Source: Mycoplasmopsis verecunda
Lineage (GTDB): Bacteria; Bacillota_I; Bacilli_A; Mycoplasmatales; Metamycoplasmataceae
Assembly (NCBI RefSeq): GCF_033546915.1
Contig: NZ_CP137850.1
Coordinates: 310,001-374,000 of the forward strand
Direction of reading: 5' to 3'
DNA: 64,000 nucleotides
The notes under the pieces were generated by a model. It did not search any database and was not told the DNA's origin. It saw only the letters and a program-made list of their open reading frames with translations. Shown here piece by piece: positions 1-10,500 of this stretch (the stretch's first letter is position 1; every line of letters starts with the position of its first letter). A program made the position numbers and the translations under genes.

Positions 1-822
1 TTAACTAAAAAATTAAATACTGCTATAGTTTCATTAGATACTTCTATAGCAAGGTTTGCTTCAGGCTCTTATCCAATGCAAACTAATTCACTACCATATG
101 CAACAATGGATTATGGTTCAGTTAATTGATATGTCAATAATGTATTAACAAGAGATGAAGATGGTAACTTTATTCCGCCTAATACAATAAATAAAATTAA
201 TAAAGTTAGTGAAGATATAACTTCATATTTTGGTGATGTTAAATTACAACAATGACCACAATGAGATTATTTTGCTGGATATCCTTTTATAGTCGCAAAT
301 GCTAAAAATAGATTGCTATACAATGTCGATAAATCTTTATTAAATTCAACTGATCAAGTAATTCCAAAAGTAAGTCAAAACTTTTGACGAACATTGGTAG
401 ATTATAATGGACAACCAATTGCTAGTCATGGTGTGCAATTTAATGAAGAAGAAAAAAGCAAATTCTATGGGTTAGCTTATGAAAATCTTGCACCATATGA
501 TATTGTTGGGGGTGCATCGGGTTCACTAGTAGTTAATGAATCTAATTTACCAATTGGATTATTATTTGGTAAAGATAGAACTCAAAATGTTTTAAATAAT
601 GATGATAAATGAATTACTACTTATCGTTCATTAAATGTTGCTTTTAGTCTAAATGCACCATTTTGATCTAATAATATAAACGCTTATGTACAACCATATA
701 ATTTAATTGATGGTAGAAATAAAAAGAAATTTCCACATCAAATCAATTCATATAAAGAAACTTTAGATAAAATATATGGCAATAACTATCAAACCGCTAT
801 ATTTAAAGACAATCATGAATAA
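1..822 (+). CDS. DUF31 (MIP-type) serine protease, C-terminal part
   Basis: This frame is open from the first base and ends at TAA 820-822; five or more TGA codons are read as Trp. The motif GGASGSLVV lies at fragment residues 171-179. It matches the GxSGx nucleophile loop of chymotrypsin-fold DUF31 proteases of mycoplasmas, with Ser173 as the likely nucleophile, and is followed by PIGLLFG, typical of the strand after it. Family knowledge: some DUF31 proteins are immunoglobulin proteases (MIP) working with an Ig-binding partner (MIB) on the cell surface. The N-terminus, any signal peptide and the rest of the catalytic triad lie outside the window, and no MIB is visible here. The protease family is fairly secure; the Ig substrate is inference. 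Confidence 0.75.
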
Positions 823-851
823 TATAAATTTATGAAACAAGTAGATTTTAT

Positions 852-1565
852 ATGGTTATAAGCGCTATAACATCACTTATTCTATTAAAGAATAAAGAAT
901 TTCGAAAGTATTGAATGCAATCATATGAAAGTAAGGAATATTTTACAAATAATAGCTTAAAAGTTCAAGAATCATATTTTATTAGAGCACATAGAAAATT
1001 AAATTTTAATAAATGAATATCTATTAGTCTATTAATTTATAGCTTTACTATATTAATTGTAGCTATAGTCCTTTATAATCTAGCCGATCCAGAAGGAAGA
1101 CTTATTTCGAATATTTCTCCAATCATTATTTTTAGTATAGGAGGAATTGCTATTAACTTATTGTTTTTTCATCATTTCAATGGTATTGATAAAACATTTA
1201 AGAATTGAGCAGAATTTAATTCAACATTATCTGATGATTTATTAATTGAAAAAACAATTGATTTTTCACAGAAAAACAAAGTATCACAATTAAATTTATC
1301 TACAAAACGTAATCTTTTCATTGTGGGTAATAAATATGATTTAGAAAGATGTGAAAATAAATTAACTAACATTAAAGTCTATAGAGCTGATAAACAATGG
1401 TTTCGAAGTAAAAAGTTATCTAAAGTAAAAGATAAACAAGAATATTTATATTCATTAATGATTTTAAATTATGACAAAACATTTGTTAATAATGAAAAGT
1501 GTAATATTAATATGTTTATCAATGAATATAGAGAATATTTCTTGAGCATAAAAACATATTATTAA
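852..1565 (+). CDS. Small membrane protein of unknown function
   Basis: A 237-residue protein if translation starts at ATG 852; an ATG at 832 reaches a stop after nine codons. No good Shine-Dalgarno precedes the start, so translation may be coupled to the protease that ends 30 bp upstream. Two hydrophobic segments lie at about residues 58-78 (SISLLIYSFTILIVAIVL) and 88-106 (ISPIIIFSIGGIAINLLFF), separated by a short loop. A charged, Lys-rich C-terminal half of about 130 residues is probably cytoplasmic. TGA occurs three times as Trp. I recognise no family. Its position suggests an accessory partner of the surface protease, which is inference only. Confidence 0.6.
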
Positions 1566-1576
1566 GATATTAAGTA
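1560..1576. repeat. Target-site duplication, left side of IS copy A
   Basis: TATTAAGATATTAAGTA occurs here and again directly after the element at 3137-3153. It contains the stop of the upstream gene. A 17-bp duplication is long for IS30 but resembles that reported for IS1630 of M. fermentans. Confidence 0.8.
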
Positions 1577-1580
1577 TAAA

Positions 1581-1628
1581 TTAAAAAGCTGTCAATCCAC
1601 CTAATCGTGAGCTAACAGCTTTTTTTTA
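1581..1628 (+). terminator. Rho-independent terminator-like hairpin inside the IS left end
   Basis: AAAAAGCTGT pairs with ACAGCTTTTT across a loop of about 22 bases, followed by a T run. It would stop transcription entering the element from upstream, protecting it from read-through. The same structure is in copy B at 38731-38777. Confidence 0.65.
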
Positions 1629-1681
1629 GTTCCTTGTATAATAAAATTGCAAATCTAAAGGAAGGAACTAACTTAATTATA

Positions 1682-3007
1682 ATGTTAATAGATTTGAAGT
1701 ATAACAAAAAAGAGTATTTTGCATAAAAATTGAGGAAAAAGTATATCAAACGGTTATATCAAAAACTCAAAGAGAAGCATATTATCATTTTGCAATAATG
1801 GATTCACTAAATGATAACGAAATAAACAAAATCCATAAGGACATAAACAAACTCAGAGAGCAAAATATAACTCATTTCAACATCGAAAAGCTAGCTATTA
1901 TGTTTAAAAATTTCGCAACACATGAAACACTGAATGATATTTCAAAAACAATGAACGTATCAGCTAAAGTTCTCAAGCAAAATTTAAAACTAGCTATGTG
2001 AGATTACACAGCAGAAGACTCATACAAATTTTGCAGTAATTGTAAAAATAGACTAACAACAATTTTTAAAGTTTCACATCGTGAATGAGTTCAGCTCAAA
2101 ATGCAAAATGTTCAAAATCCAGTTCAACAAATTCATGAAAACACAATTTCAAAATGAGATGATATTGTTCGCTTCTGAAGGTTTTGAAGTAAACAACACA
2201 GAATCGTTAAGAGAAAATTATCTAAAGGTATTTTACTTTCAGATAATGAAAAGAAATTTGAACCACTAATATCAGTAACGACATTCTTGGATTACTATAA
2301 AGAACAATTGAAGGATAAAAATGCTTTTATACCTACGCCACAAGCTTTTTTATTACTTTATGAATTAAGAATATTTAAAGATGTTGATTTCTCTATTTTT
2401 ATTTTGAAATCAAAAGAGGTATTTCAAAATCTAATTGAGATAAACTACGTGGCAAGGAAAAGCCTAAAGGAGTGCAATCTAAGAAAAATTAACTTTGGTA
2501 TTTATATTCATCTCGCACCATTAACAATTAGAAACAGAGAAGAATTTGGACATTATGAAATGGACACAGTAATTCTTAATTTAAGAGCTAAATATTGCAT
2601 TCTTACCTTGCTAGAAAGAAAGACAAGAATGTTATTTGGGATATTAACTCGGCGAGATGCAGATTCAATAAAAGAATCACTTCTTAAATTGATTAATCAT
2701 CACAATTTAACCATTTTATCTCTAACCATAGACAATGGTTCGGAAAATGTGAAGTTAAATGAAATAAGAGAAATTCCTGTTATTTACAAGTGCGATACAT
2801 ATTCATCATGACAAAAGGAAGCATAGAAAATGCTCATAAAAAATCAGAAACTTTCTACCAAAAGGCAAGTTTCCGAGATATGTTAATTTTGAATATATTT
2901 CACAAATGTTCAACGCAATAAATGATCAATATCGTGATTTTATTGATGATAAAACAGGCAGAATAATCAGGTTAAAAACTTCTAAATATTTCAACAGTTT
3001 CGTCTAA
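1682..3007 (+). pseudogene. IS30-type transposase, frameshifted (copy A)
   Basis: The coding capacity lies in pieces. Starting at ATG 1682 (preceded by AAGGAAGGAAC) the frame closes after MLIDLKYNKKEYFA, but a -1 step at the A6 run near 1705 opens a frame running to 2826. Its D-D-E core includes GHYEMDTV and TIDNGSEN. To continue into KGSIENAHKK and FLPKGKFPRYV and reach the TAA at 3005-3007, two more -1 steps are needed, at CAAAAGG (2812-2818) and at an A6 run near 2842. These two are present unchanged in copy B. The core (D, D, E) is recognisable. Either the enzyme is made by multiple frameshifts or both copies are dead and were moved in trans; I favour the second. Confidence 0.7.
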
Positions 3008-3136
3008 ATAACAAAGAATTTTAAGCTCAGGCTTTATTTTTCTTCACGCTTTTGGAACATTTTTGTAAAATTTATACAGCAATATTGAGGAACTACTCAA
3101 TTTACCACTTAGGTGGACTTTCAACTTTTTAATTAA

Positions 3137-3153
3137 TATTAAGATATTAAGTA
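3137..3153. repeat. Target-site duplication, right side of IS copy A
   Basis: Exact second copy of the 17-bp sequence at 1560-1576. Confidence 0.8.
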
Positions 3154-3334
3154 GCAATCATATTAAATTATAATAAGTATTATTTCTAGATTTAAACAAA
3201 TCCAATTGCTGGCTAATTAGTAATAATTAGTCAGTATTTATTGCTAAAAATCAGTTATAAAATATAGTAATTTTTAACTATATGAATTTTAAAATAATAT
3301 AAAATTTAGGTAATATTTTAAATAAGGAGATATT
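3154..3334 (+). promoter_or_regulatory. Intergenic leader of the PTS-like gene
   Basis: An AT-rich spacer without a gene. It has an AT-rich -10-like stretch near 3290-3302 (AATAATATAAAAT). The Shine-Dalgarno AAGGAG lies at 3324-3329, six bases before the ATG of the next gene. Nothing else is recognisable. Confidence 0.4.
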
Positions 3335-4162
3335 ATGTTTGAAAACATAAAAAATAATAATGTTAATCAAAAAGATATGTGTGATTTAGCTGGAATTATT
3401 GATGCGTTCGGTGGTTTTGATAACATTTTAGCTTTTAATAATTCAGTTTCTCAATTAAGATATGATGTTAAAGATTTATCTCTAGTTGATGTGGAACAAT
3501 TAAAAAAATTAGGAGCTAGCGAAGTGAAAGTGTTTGATGGTGCAAAACATGTTCAAGCAACATTCCCATGTGCTGAAGAATTAAATGGTTTTGTTAAATC
3601 AAACAAAGAAGAATTAAAACCTTTATGTAATTCTGTGGAAAATAATAATGATGCAAATTGTGGTTGTGATTCAAAACAAAACAAAAATCAAGAATGTGCT
3701 TCAGAAATAGAAATACTAGCACCAGTATCAGGGAAAGTATTCCCTCTAAGCGAATTAAATGATGGTGTATTTTCTGAAGGATTAGTTGGAAATGGTTTTG
3801 GAATTAGACTTGAAAACAAAACACAAGCTCAAGTAATTGCTCCATTTGATGGAAAAATAACAATGATGCCAGCAAATAAATCACAATTTATTTTATCTAA
3901 CTCAACACTAGAAATTGAAGCTGTAATCGTTTTAGGTAAAGATAGCTATAAGTTAGATGGAATTGGTTTTGAATCATTTGTTAAATTAAATGATTCGGTA
4001 AAAGCAGGTGATAAATTATTTGAATTAGACTTAAATAGATTCAATAATGAAAATATTAATAAAGATGTATTATTCGTACTAACACAAGATTCAAAATTAC
4101 AAAAAATTACAAATTTAAAATCAGAAGCTAGAGTTAATGATATATTATTCACATTAAAATAA
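3335..4162 (+). CDS. PTS EIIB-EIIA-like protein without phosphorylation residues
   Basis: A 275-residue soluble protein with strong SD (AAGGAG). Residues about 16-90 resemble the glucose-type EIIB domain (AGIIDAFGGFDNI, LRYDVKD, LVDVEQLKKLGA). Residues about 125-275 resemble glucose-type EIIA (APVSGKVFPL, DGVFSEGLVGNG, VIAPFDGKI, FVKLNDSVKAGDKL). The phosphocysteine of EIIB, expected in a DACITRLR-like motif, is Ser37 (NNSVSQLR). The two active-site histidines of EIIA are replaced by Ser183 (SQFIL for HAFSI) and Val199 (AVIVLG for LFVHFG). The linker at 98-121 carries four cysteines. By family knowledge the active protein relays phosphate to a sugar transporter; this one cannot do so by the usual route. 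A regulatory or structural role, or early decay, is inference. Confidence 0.75.
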   Translation: MFENIKNNNVNQKDMCDLAGIIDAFGGFDNILAFNNSVSQLRYDVKDLSLVDVEQLKKLGASEVKVFDGAKHVQATFPCAEELNGFVKSNKEELKPLCNSVENNNDANCGCDSKQNKNQECASEIEILAPVSGKVFPLSELNDGVFSEGLVGNGFGIRLENKTQAQVIAPFDGKITMMPANKSQFILSNSTLEIEAVIVLGKDSYKLDGIGFESFVKLNDSVKAGDKLFELDLNRFNNENINKDVLFVLTQDSKLQKITNLKSEARVNDILFTLK

Positions 4163-4171
4163 TTAAATTAA

Positions 4172-4193
4172 AAGACTAACATTTGTTAGTCTT
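4172..4193. terminator. Terminator hairpin, left copy (target duplication of IS30-type element)
   Basis: AAGACTAAC-ATTT-GTTAGTCTT is a perfect hairpin and lies just after the stop of the PTS-like gene. The same 22 bp occurs at 5487-5508 on the other side of the insertion sequence. The element therefore chose the terminator as its target and duplicated it. Confidence 0.8.
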
Positions 4194-5486
4194 ACTGAAA
4201 TGCAATCTCCATTGCAACATAAAGAATTCCTAGGGATTAAAATAATCTCTAGATTTTTTTATATAAAAACTAGGTTTAAATAACCGAGACCCTCTAATAT
4301 TTCTTGTTCTTAAAGAACTTGTTTTTCTTGTAATTTGATTCACGTTGTCTTTTAGTTTTTATGAAGAATTTTTCATCATCTGGTATTGGTGTTCATTGTT
4401 CTTTATAATAATTTCAATTATAGAATAATTCATCTGCACTCATTCAATCAAATATTTCTCTTGGCATAGAATTAATTTTGTCTTGAGTTTCTTTAATTTC
4501 ATCGTCAGATACTAAATTAAAATTTTTACCTTTCTTGTAAAATCTTCTAACAATATCATTAAAGTTTTCTATACTTCCTTTTTGAAATGAAGCATAAGGA
4601 TCAGCTTTGTAGACATAAATTTTAAGTCTATATGCAAGATAAAAAAGAGTTCTAAATTCAAATCCATTATCAGCTGTTACACTTTTAACATTTAATCGAT
4701 ATTTCCTTATCAAGTTTCATAAAGCTTCTGCTATTTTCCATGGATTTTTACCTTGGAATTTTGTTATTATTCCATATCTTGTTAATCTCTCTTGAAATAT
4801 TAATAAGTCATAATTATCAGCACCAGATTTACCAACTATTAAATCTACTTCTCAATGTCCAAATGTATTTCTTTGATTAATCTCTGCTGGTCTGGATCAA
4901 AACGGTCTTACTCATCTAGCACCAACTAGTGTATCAACAACAGTTTTTGATCTTTTGCCACCTGGTTTATAATACATTCTTAATCTTTCTTTTTTCTTAA
5001 TAACTCATTGATTAGAATTTATTCAATTAAATACAGTTCTCAATGATGGAATTTTGATGTCATAATTCATTTTCACAAATGTATATGTTGGCTTGACACC
5101 AAAAGTTTTCTTATCGTATTTAGAAACAAAAATACTTGAGAATTCCTGATATTGATTGATTTGATTTAATAGCTTAAAATGATTTTTTCATTCATTTCTA
5201 ATATCTGATTTATTTTGAGCTGAAAATGCATTATATCCCCAAAAATCAGAGTTATTTGTAATTTCTCTATACAATGAACTTTTATTAATTTTAAGAATTT
5301 TAGATATCTCTATAACTGAGAAATTTTGACTTAATAATAGCTCGATTTGAACTCGTAATTTGAATGTGATTCTTGTATAATTTATTCGAAATCCTTCCCG
5401 AGGGTTTTCAGTGGAGCACAAAAAAAACAGTACTCCACTTTTATTATACTTTAATAAAAGTGTTGCACTGCAGATTGCAATTCAGC
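4194..5486 (-). mobile_element. IS30-type insertion sequence, intact (1293 bp)
   Basis: Terminal inverted repeats of about 27 bp: ACTGAAATGCAATCTCCATT... at the left and its mirror (...GCAGATTGCAATTCAGC) at the right. It carries one uninterrupted transposase gene on the minus strand. The flanking 22-bp direct repeats are themselves an inverted repeat, the transcription terminator of the neighbouring genes. IS1630 of M. fermentans is known to target and duplicate inverted repeats of this kind, so this is probably a relative. Confidence 0.85.
4294..5421 (-). CDS. IS30-family transposase
   Basis: About 375 residues, with TGA read as Trp at many positions. The N-terminal helix-turn-helix (ITFKLRVQIELLLSQ, ISKILKINKSSLYREI) is followed by the IS30 pattern YNAFSAQ. 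The catalytic core contains GHWEVDLIVG (first Asp), TADNGFEF (second Asp) and QKGSIENFNDIVRRF (Glu), so the DDE triad is complete. The start is uncertain: TTG at 5421 is the first plausible codon, and no ATG gives a full N-terminus. The gene fills the element. It cuts and joins the element ends. A decayed relative lies at 41684-42898. Confidence 0.85.
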
Positions 5487-5508
5487 AAGACTAACATTTG
5501 TTAGTCTT
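5487..5508. terminator. Terminator hairpin, right copy, containing the prmC stop codon
   Basis: Second copy of the 22-bp hairpin at 4172-4193, here followed by TTTTTT. The TAA stop of prmC (complement 5501-5503) lies inside it, so the duplication rebuilt both the terminator and the end of prmC. Before insertion it served two convergent genes. Confidence 0.75.
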
Positions 5509-6235
5509 TTTTATTCGCTAAATCATCGAATTTAACTACAGCAAATCGATCTTTATTTGACATATCTTTGTAAATTTTAATATTATAAGTTTTTGATAAT
5601 TCATCTCAATATTTCTTATGAAATGGATTAATTTCGAAAAATAATGTTCCATTTACCTTTAAATATTTTGGTGCATGCTTAATAATTGCATCATAAAAAT
5701 AAAATCCATCTTCTGGTGCATATAATGCATGCAGTGGTTCATAATTAATTACTGAATCAGCTAAATGTTCGCTTTCTTGTATATATGGTGGATTTGAAAC
5801 AATAACATCAAATTTTTGATTAATATTTTGAAATAAATCACTTTGAATAATATTGATATAAACATTATTTTCTTTAGCATTAATATTACATTGATTAATA
5901 GCTTCTAAATCAATATCACTAGCTGTGATATTTCAAGTTTTATTTTCATGTTTTAAAGCAATAGCTATAAAACCTGAACCTGTACACATGTCTAGAACAT
6001 CAATATTATTAGCATCTTTATAATATTGTTCAACTAATAAGATTAATTCTTCTGTTTCATATCTGGGGATTAAAACTTTATGTTGTAAATAAATTCTAAC
6101 ATTATGCATATCAACATATCCCATGATTTTTTGTACCGGCATTCCCTGCTTTAGTTGTTGTAATTCAAAAGAAGATATAGTTTGAGGTAAACCATATCTT
6201 CTTTTTTCAAGCAATAAATCTTCTTTAGTAGGCAT
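5501..6235 (-). CDS. prmC: Peptide chain release factor N5-glutamine methyltransferase
   Basis: A 244-residue SAM-dependent methyltransferase that methylates the glutamine of the GGQ motif in release factors. Motif I is VLDMCTGSGFIAIAL (about residues 80-94), and the substrate-binding NPPY motif appears as VIVSNPPYIQES. The start codon overlaps the prfA stop as TAATG, the usual prfA-prmC coupling, so enzyme and substrate are made together. Length is slightly below the E. coli protein (277). The last codons lie inside the duplicated terminator created by the adjacent insertion sequence, without harm to the frame. Confidence 0.9.
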
Positions 6236-7329
6236 TAAATTCCTGCTTCAGCAATTTTTTCATTTTGTTCTTCAGCAAGCAATGCATCAATAATTGAATT
6301 AAGTTTTCCTTCCATAACGGGTAGTAAACTTGTTGAATAAGAAATTCTATGATCTGTAACTCTATCTTGTGGGTAATTGTAAGTTCTAATTTTTTCGCTT
6401 CTAGCACCTGAACCAGCTAATTTACGGTAGCCTGATTCTTCGGCTTGTTTCTTTTGAAGTTCAATATCATAAAGTTTTGATTTAAGCACACGGAATGCAA
6501 TATCTTTGTTTTGAATTTGATTTTTACCTTCTTGACATGTAACAACAATTCCAGTTGGTAAGTGTGTTAATCTAACAGCTGAATCTGTGGTGTTAACTGA
6601 TTGTCCACCATTACCACTTGAACGATATACATCTACCCTAACATCTTCTGATTTAATTTCGATATTAATATCATCATCAATTTCAGGCATAACTGTTACT
6701 GTAGCTGTTGATGTATGGACTCTACCTTTAGTTTCGGTTACAGGTATTCTTTGCACTCTGTGTACACCTGATTCAAATTTTAATTTAGAATAAGGTTTAT
6801 CCCCTTTAACTGAAAATACTACTAAGGTAAATCCACCAGCTTCAGCTGCTGAACTTTCAAGTAATGTTAATTTCATATCATTTTGTGAGGCTCATTTAGA
6901 ATACATTCTAAATAAATCACCTGCAAAAATATTTGCTTCATCCCCTCCAGCTGCTCCACGGATTTCAACAATAACGTCTTTATCATCGTTTTCATCTTTA
7001 GGAAGAATAAGAATTTTTAATTCATCACTTAACTTAGACATTTTCTCTTCAGCTTCAGAAATTTCCATTTTAGCTAATGAAACAATTTCTTCATCATCTT
7101 CTTTTAACATTTCTTTAGCATTTTTTAAATTTGATTCAGCATCTAGATATTGTTCAAAAGCAAGCACAATATCTTTAATTGAGTTAATTTCCTTATTTAT
7201 TTTTGTGTACTTTTTAATGTCAGAAATAACTTCAGGATCTTGAAGTTGTTTTTCTAATTCATCATACTTTTGCTTAATTTGCTTTAAAGAGTTATACATA
7301 GTTGTTTCCATAATTGTATATTTTAACAT
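6235..7329 (-). CDS. prfA: Peptide chain release factor 1
   Basis: About 364 residues. The GGQ peptidyl-hydrolase motif is at about residues 241-243 ([17 protein letters not shown]), and the stop-codon-recognition PxT tripeptide is PVT ([10 protein letters not shown]), as in RF1, which reads UAA and UAG. An organism using UGA for Trp needs no RF2, which fits. The N-terminal helical domain is present. The start is ambiguous: ATGs at 7329, 7311 and 7299 are in frame and none has a clear Shine-Dalgarno. [12 protein letters not shown] at the last ATG looks most like the family N-terminus. One TGA codes for Trp near residue 146. Confidence 0.92.
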
Positions 7330-7592
7330 ATAGCTCTATTTTTTGCATTGTTTTTTAGAGCTAAACAGTAGAATTTTAGCTATTTATTTTCTTTAATGGA
7401 CTTGCATAAATTATCATTTAATATATTGTATATGGAATTAGTTTTATAGACATACCAATTAAATTACTTTAGTAAATTAATGTATTAAATATCTTGCATT
7501 ATACCTAATTACTGTTAAGTAATATATTAAGGAAATTTTATATAAAATATAATAAAATATTTAATATAGTAATTCAAAAATAAGGATGTTAA
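7330..7592 (+). promoter_or_regulatory. Divergent intergenic region with promoter of the PI-PLC gene
   Basis: No gene is visible. TATAAT at 7548-7553 is a likely -10 box. A small hairpin ATTACT-GTTA-AGTAAT lies just upstream near 7509-7524. AAGGATG around 7582 serves as ribosome binding site for the ATG at 7593. Confidence 0.5.
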
Positions 7593-10500
7593 ATGAAAAG
7601 AAAAAAACTGTTTATTTTACATGCTACAATACTACCTACTACATTTGCATTAAGTACAATATTATCACTAAATCCAAATGTTAATTATGAAGTAACGGTT
7701 AATAACACTGACATTTGAAAAGATTTGAATAATAATTATATGGACAGTAAATGGCAAGTGGATTATGATAGACTTGTAGCTCCATATCAATTTAATCAAT
7801 GAATGAAAGGTGTAAACGATAATAAAACATTATTTGAAATGTCTCTGCCTGGAACCCATGATTCTGGAGCTCAAGAAGGATATGGATTTATTTGATCTTT
7901 CGGATGAAGAATTGCGAGAACTCAAGCTATGACAATTCCACAGCAGCTTAATGCTGGGATTAGAGCATTTGATATTCGTTCAAACCAAGACTTAAGATTA
8001 CAACATGGGCCAGCAAATTTAAATACAAATTTTTATCAAGTTTTAGCTCAAAGTGTAGAGTTTCTAAAGCAAAATCCATCAGAATTCATCTTTATGAGAA
8101 TAAAAGATGAAGATTTTAGTCCATCTAAAAATCAATCCGATGCAGAAACAGCAGCGAAAAATTATTTAGGTGCTTTAAGTGATCCGAATATTTATCCATA
8201 TTTATTCAATCCAACAGGAAAGCAATACGAACAGTTAAAACATGAAGATTTTAAACTTAAAAATCTAAGAGGAAAAATAATAATTGCTAATTTTTGACAC
8301 CATATTGTTCAAGAAGCAATGGATAAATATAGCAACAAATATACCGCAAATACTTGAAGTGGTGGTTTTGATTATGATGATGTTTTTTCTCGTCGCTATA
8401 CTGTTCAAGATAATTACGATGTAACTAAAAAAGAAAAAGAAAAATATGTAAAAGATTTTTTCGAAACAGTTAATAACGATCGTTTCAACAATACACTGTT
8501 ATATGCTAATTTCTTTTCAATAGCTAAAGATGGATATCCTTATCAAACTGCAAGAGAATTAAATCCTAAATTCCATAGATTTATTAATGAAAATCAGCAA
8601 TACAAAAAACTTGGAATCATTTTTATGGATTTCCCAGCTCCCGGTATTATTCAATCTATCTTTAAAACAAATTATTATCTAACTGATGATCAATTAAAAA
8701 AGAATTATTTATTAAAATGAAATAATAAATTAGTTACCACAACCCCAATTGTTAATGATAATAAAGTATCAATCATAGGAGATACTCTAAAAGATTACAT
8801 ATTTGAAATTAGTGAAAATAACAAGTTAATTAAAACTATCCAAGTACCTAATGATGCAAAATCTTTTGTTATTGATTTAGGAGATGATTATTATTTTAAT
8901 TTAAATGATAATATCGAAATAAAAGCATATCGCAATACCCCCCCAACAGCTTTTTATGAATCAAAAAAATATAATGAATTTACTTTAAATAATAAAGTAA
9001 TAAATAGTGCTCATAACGAAAGATATTTAGCTTTACTTGAAAAGATTAAGCAATATCAGCAAAAAGTTTCATTCCTTAATAATGAAAATCTAAATAATTA
9101 CTTGAAAACAAATTATTTAGATAAGACATTATCATACATTAGACCAAATAGCACTAATGAAAAAATATTAGTTAACTTATCTCAACAATTTGATTCCGAG
9201 TCTTTAAAAATTGATAACTTAATTGATAAAGTTAATAATCTAATTTCTGCAGTAAACGATCATATTAATGTAAATAATAGTACTTTAAGTCTATTATTAA
9301 GTAGTGATCTAATTAACGGCTTCAAAAATATAGTAACCAACATTCAACATATATTAAATTCATACATTAATAATTCAGGTGTGAATTACTTATCTATTGA
9401 GAAATATATTAATAATTATTTAAGTTTTATTAATAATATCGTAAAAAACATAAAAGATTTTCTAGATAAGATTAATCCTTATGTATTAGTATTTAATGAA
9501 AATCTAAAATGAAATAACTATGGATTACAAAAATGAAATAATCAAATTGATAGCATCAAAACATTGTTACTACAACAAGCTGAAGAATATACAAGTGAAA
9601 TAACTAATAAGTTGTTAGCTTCAATAATTGAAAATAATCGAAAAATCGAATCATTAAATACTAATGTAATAACTCTTAAAGGTAATATAGATACATTAAA
9701 TTCACTACTTGAAAGCAAAAAAATAACTCAAAATCGATTAGAGTTATTTAAAGATAGTATTAAATCCGAAATGGAAGAACCTAAGGTATTAGATGTTTCA
9801 ATTAAATCTATTGATACTTATTTAACTAATATAATTGTTGCAAAACTTGTCATTGAAAAATATGATGATTTTGCAAAAGAGTTCTTATTTAAGGAAAATC
9901 CAAATAAATCAAAAGAAAAATATAGTAATTTAATTAATTCATTAGATTCTTCTATTAAAAATCTAGATAATCCTATTAATCCTGATTATTTAATTACTAC
10001 TTTACGCGAGTTACAAGTATTATCAAGTTATATTCAAGGAAATTATAAACAAGCTATTATTGTTAAAATAAATAATTTAGCACTATTTCATTCTCAAAAA
10101 GTAGCATTTGAAACACATGTGCAAAATTCAAATAATGAAAAAGAAGCAGATGACATATTACATATAGCAAATAATATTGCTGAATTAAACCCATTACAAT
10201 TAATGGTTATTGAATCTGATTCAAACATTAATAGCAATATCAAACAATTAATTTCTAATATTAAATCAATAATTGATTATGAAGATTTTAAAAATAAATT
10301 AGAAATTATTTTAAGTCTAGTATCAAGAAATAATCAATTATTAGAAATATCAAACAAAATTGGAGATATCAACAAATACAGACTAGCTGGTGTTATTAAT
10401 AATGAAACTGCAAATCAATATCAAGCAATTGATCATAATATTCAAACTGTTTTGAACAGTTCGATAGATTTAGAACAATATGAAAACGCTATTACTCAAG

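Larger units (their letters stand above)
1577..3136 (+). mobile_element. IS30-type insertion sequence, copy A (about 1560 bp)
   Basis: The ends form an imperfect inverted repeat of about 28 bp: the left end starts TAAATTAAAAAG and reaches CCACCTAA, and the right end mirrors this as TTAGGTGG...CTTTTTAATTAA. The element is flanked by a 17-bp direct repeat. A nearly identical copy lies at 38727-40288 in the same orientation. It carries one transposase region and an internal terminator at its left end. Long target duplications are a known trait of IS1630-like members of the IS30 family. Confidence 0.85.

Noticed and set aside
1682-3007. Firm claim of programmed frameshifting in the IS30-type transposase
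   Set aside because: Three -1 events would be needed and no canonical stimulator is visible; shared decay with trans mobilisation is equally or more likely, so it is given only as a question.
4200-5480. Several short minus-strand frames as separate genes
   Set aside because: They join into one transposase when TGA is read as Trp; the same holds for most fragmented frames in lon, leuS, topA, gdpP, dnaB and pgk.
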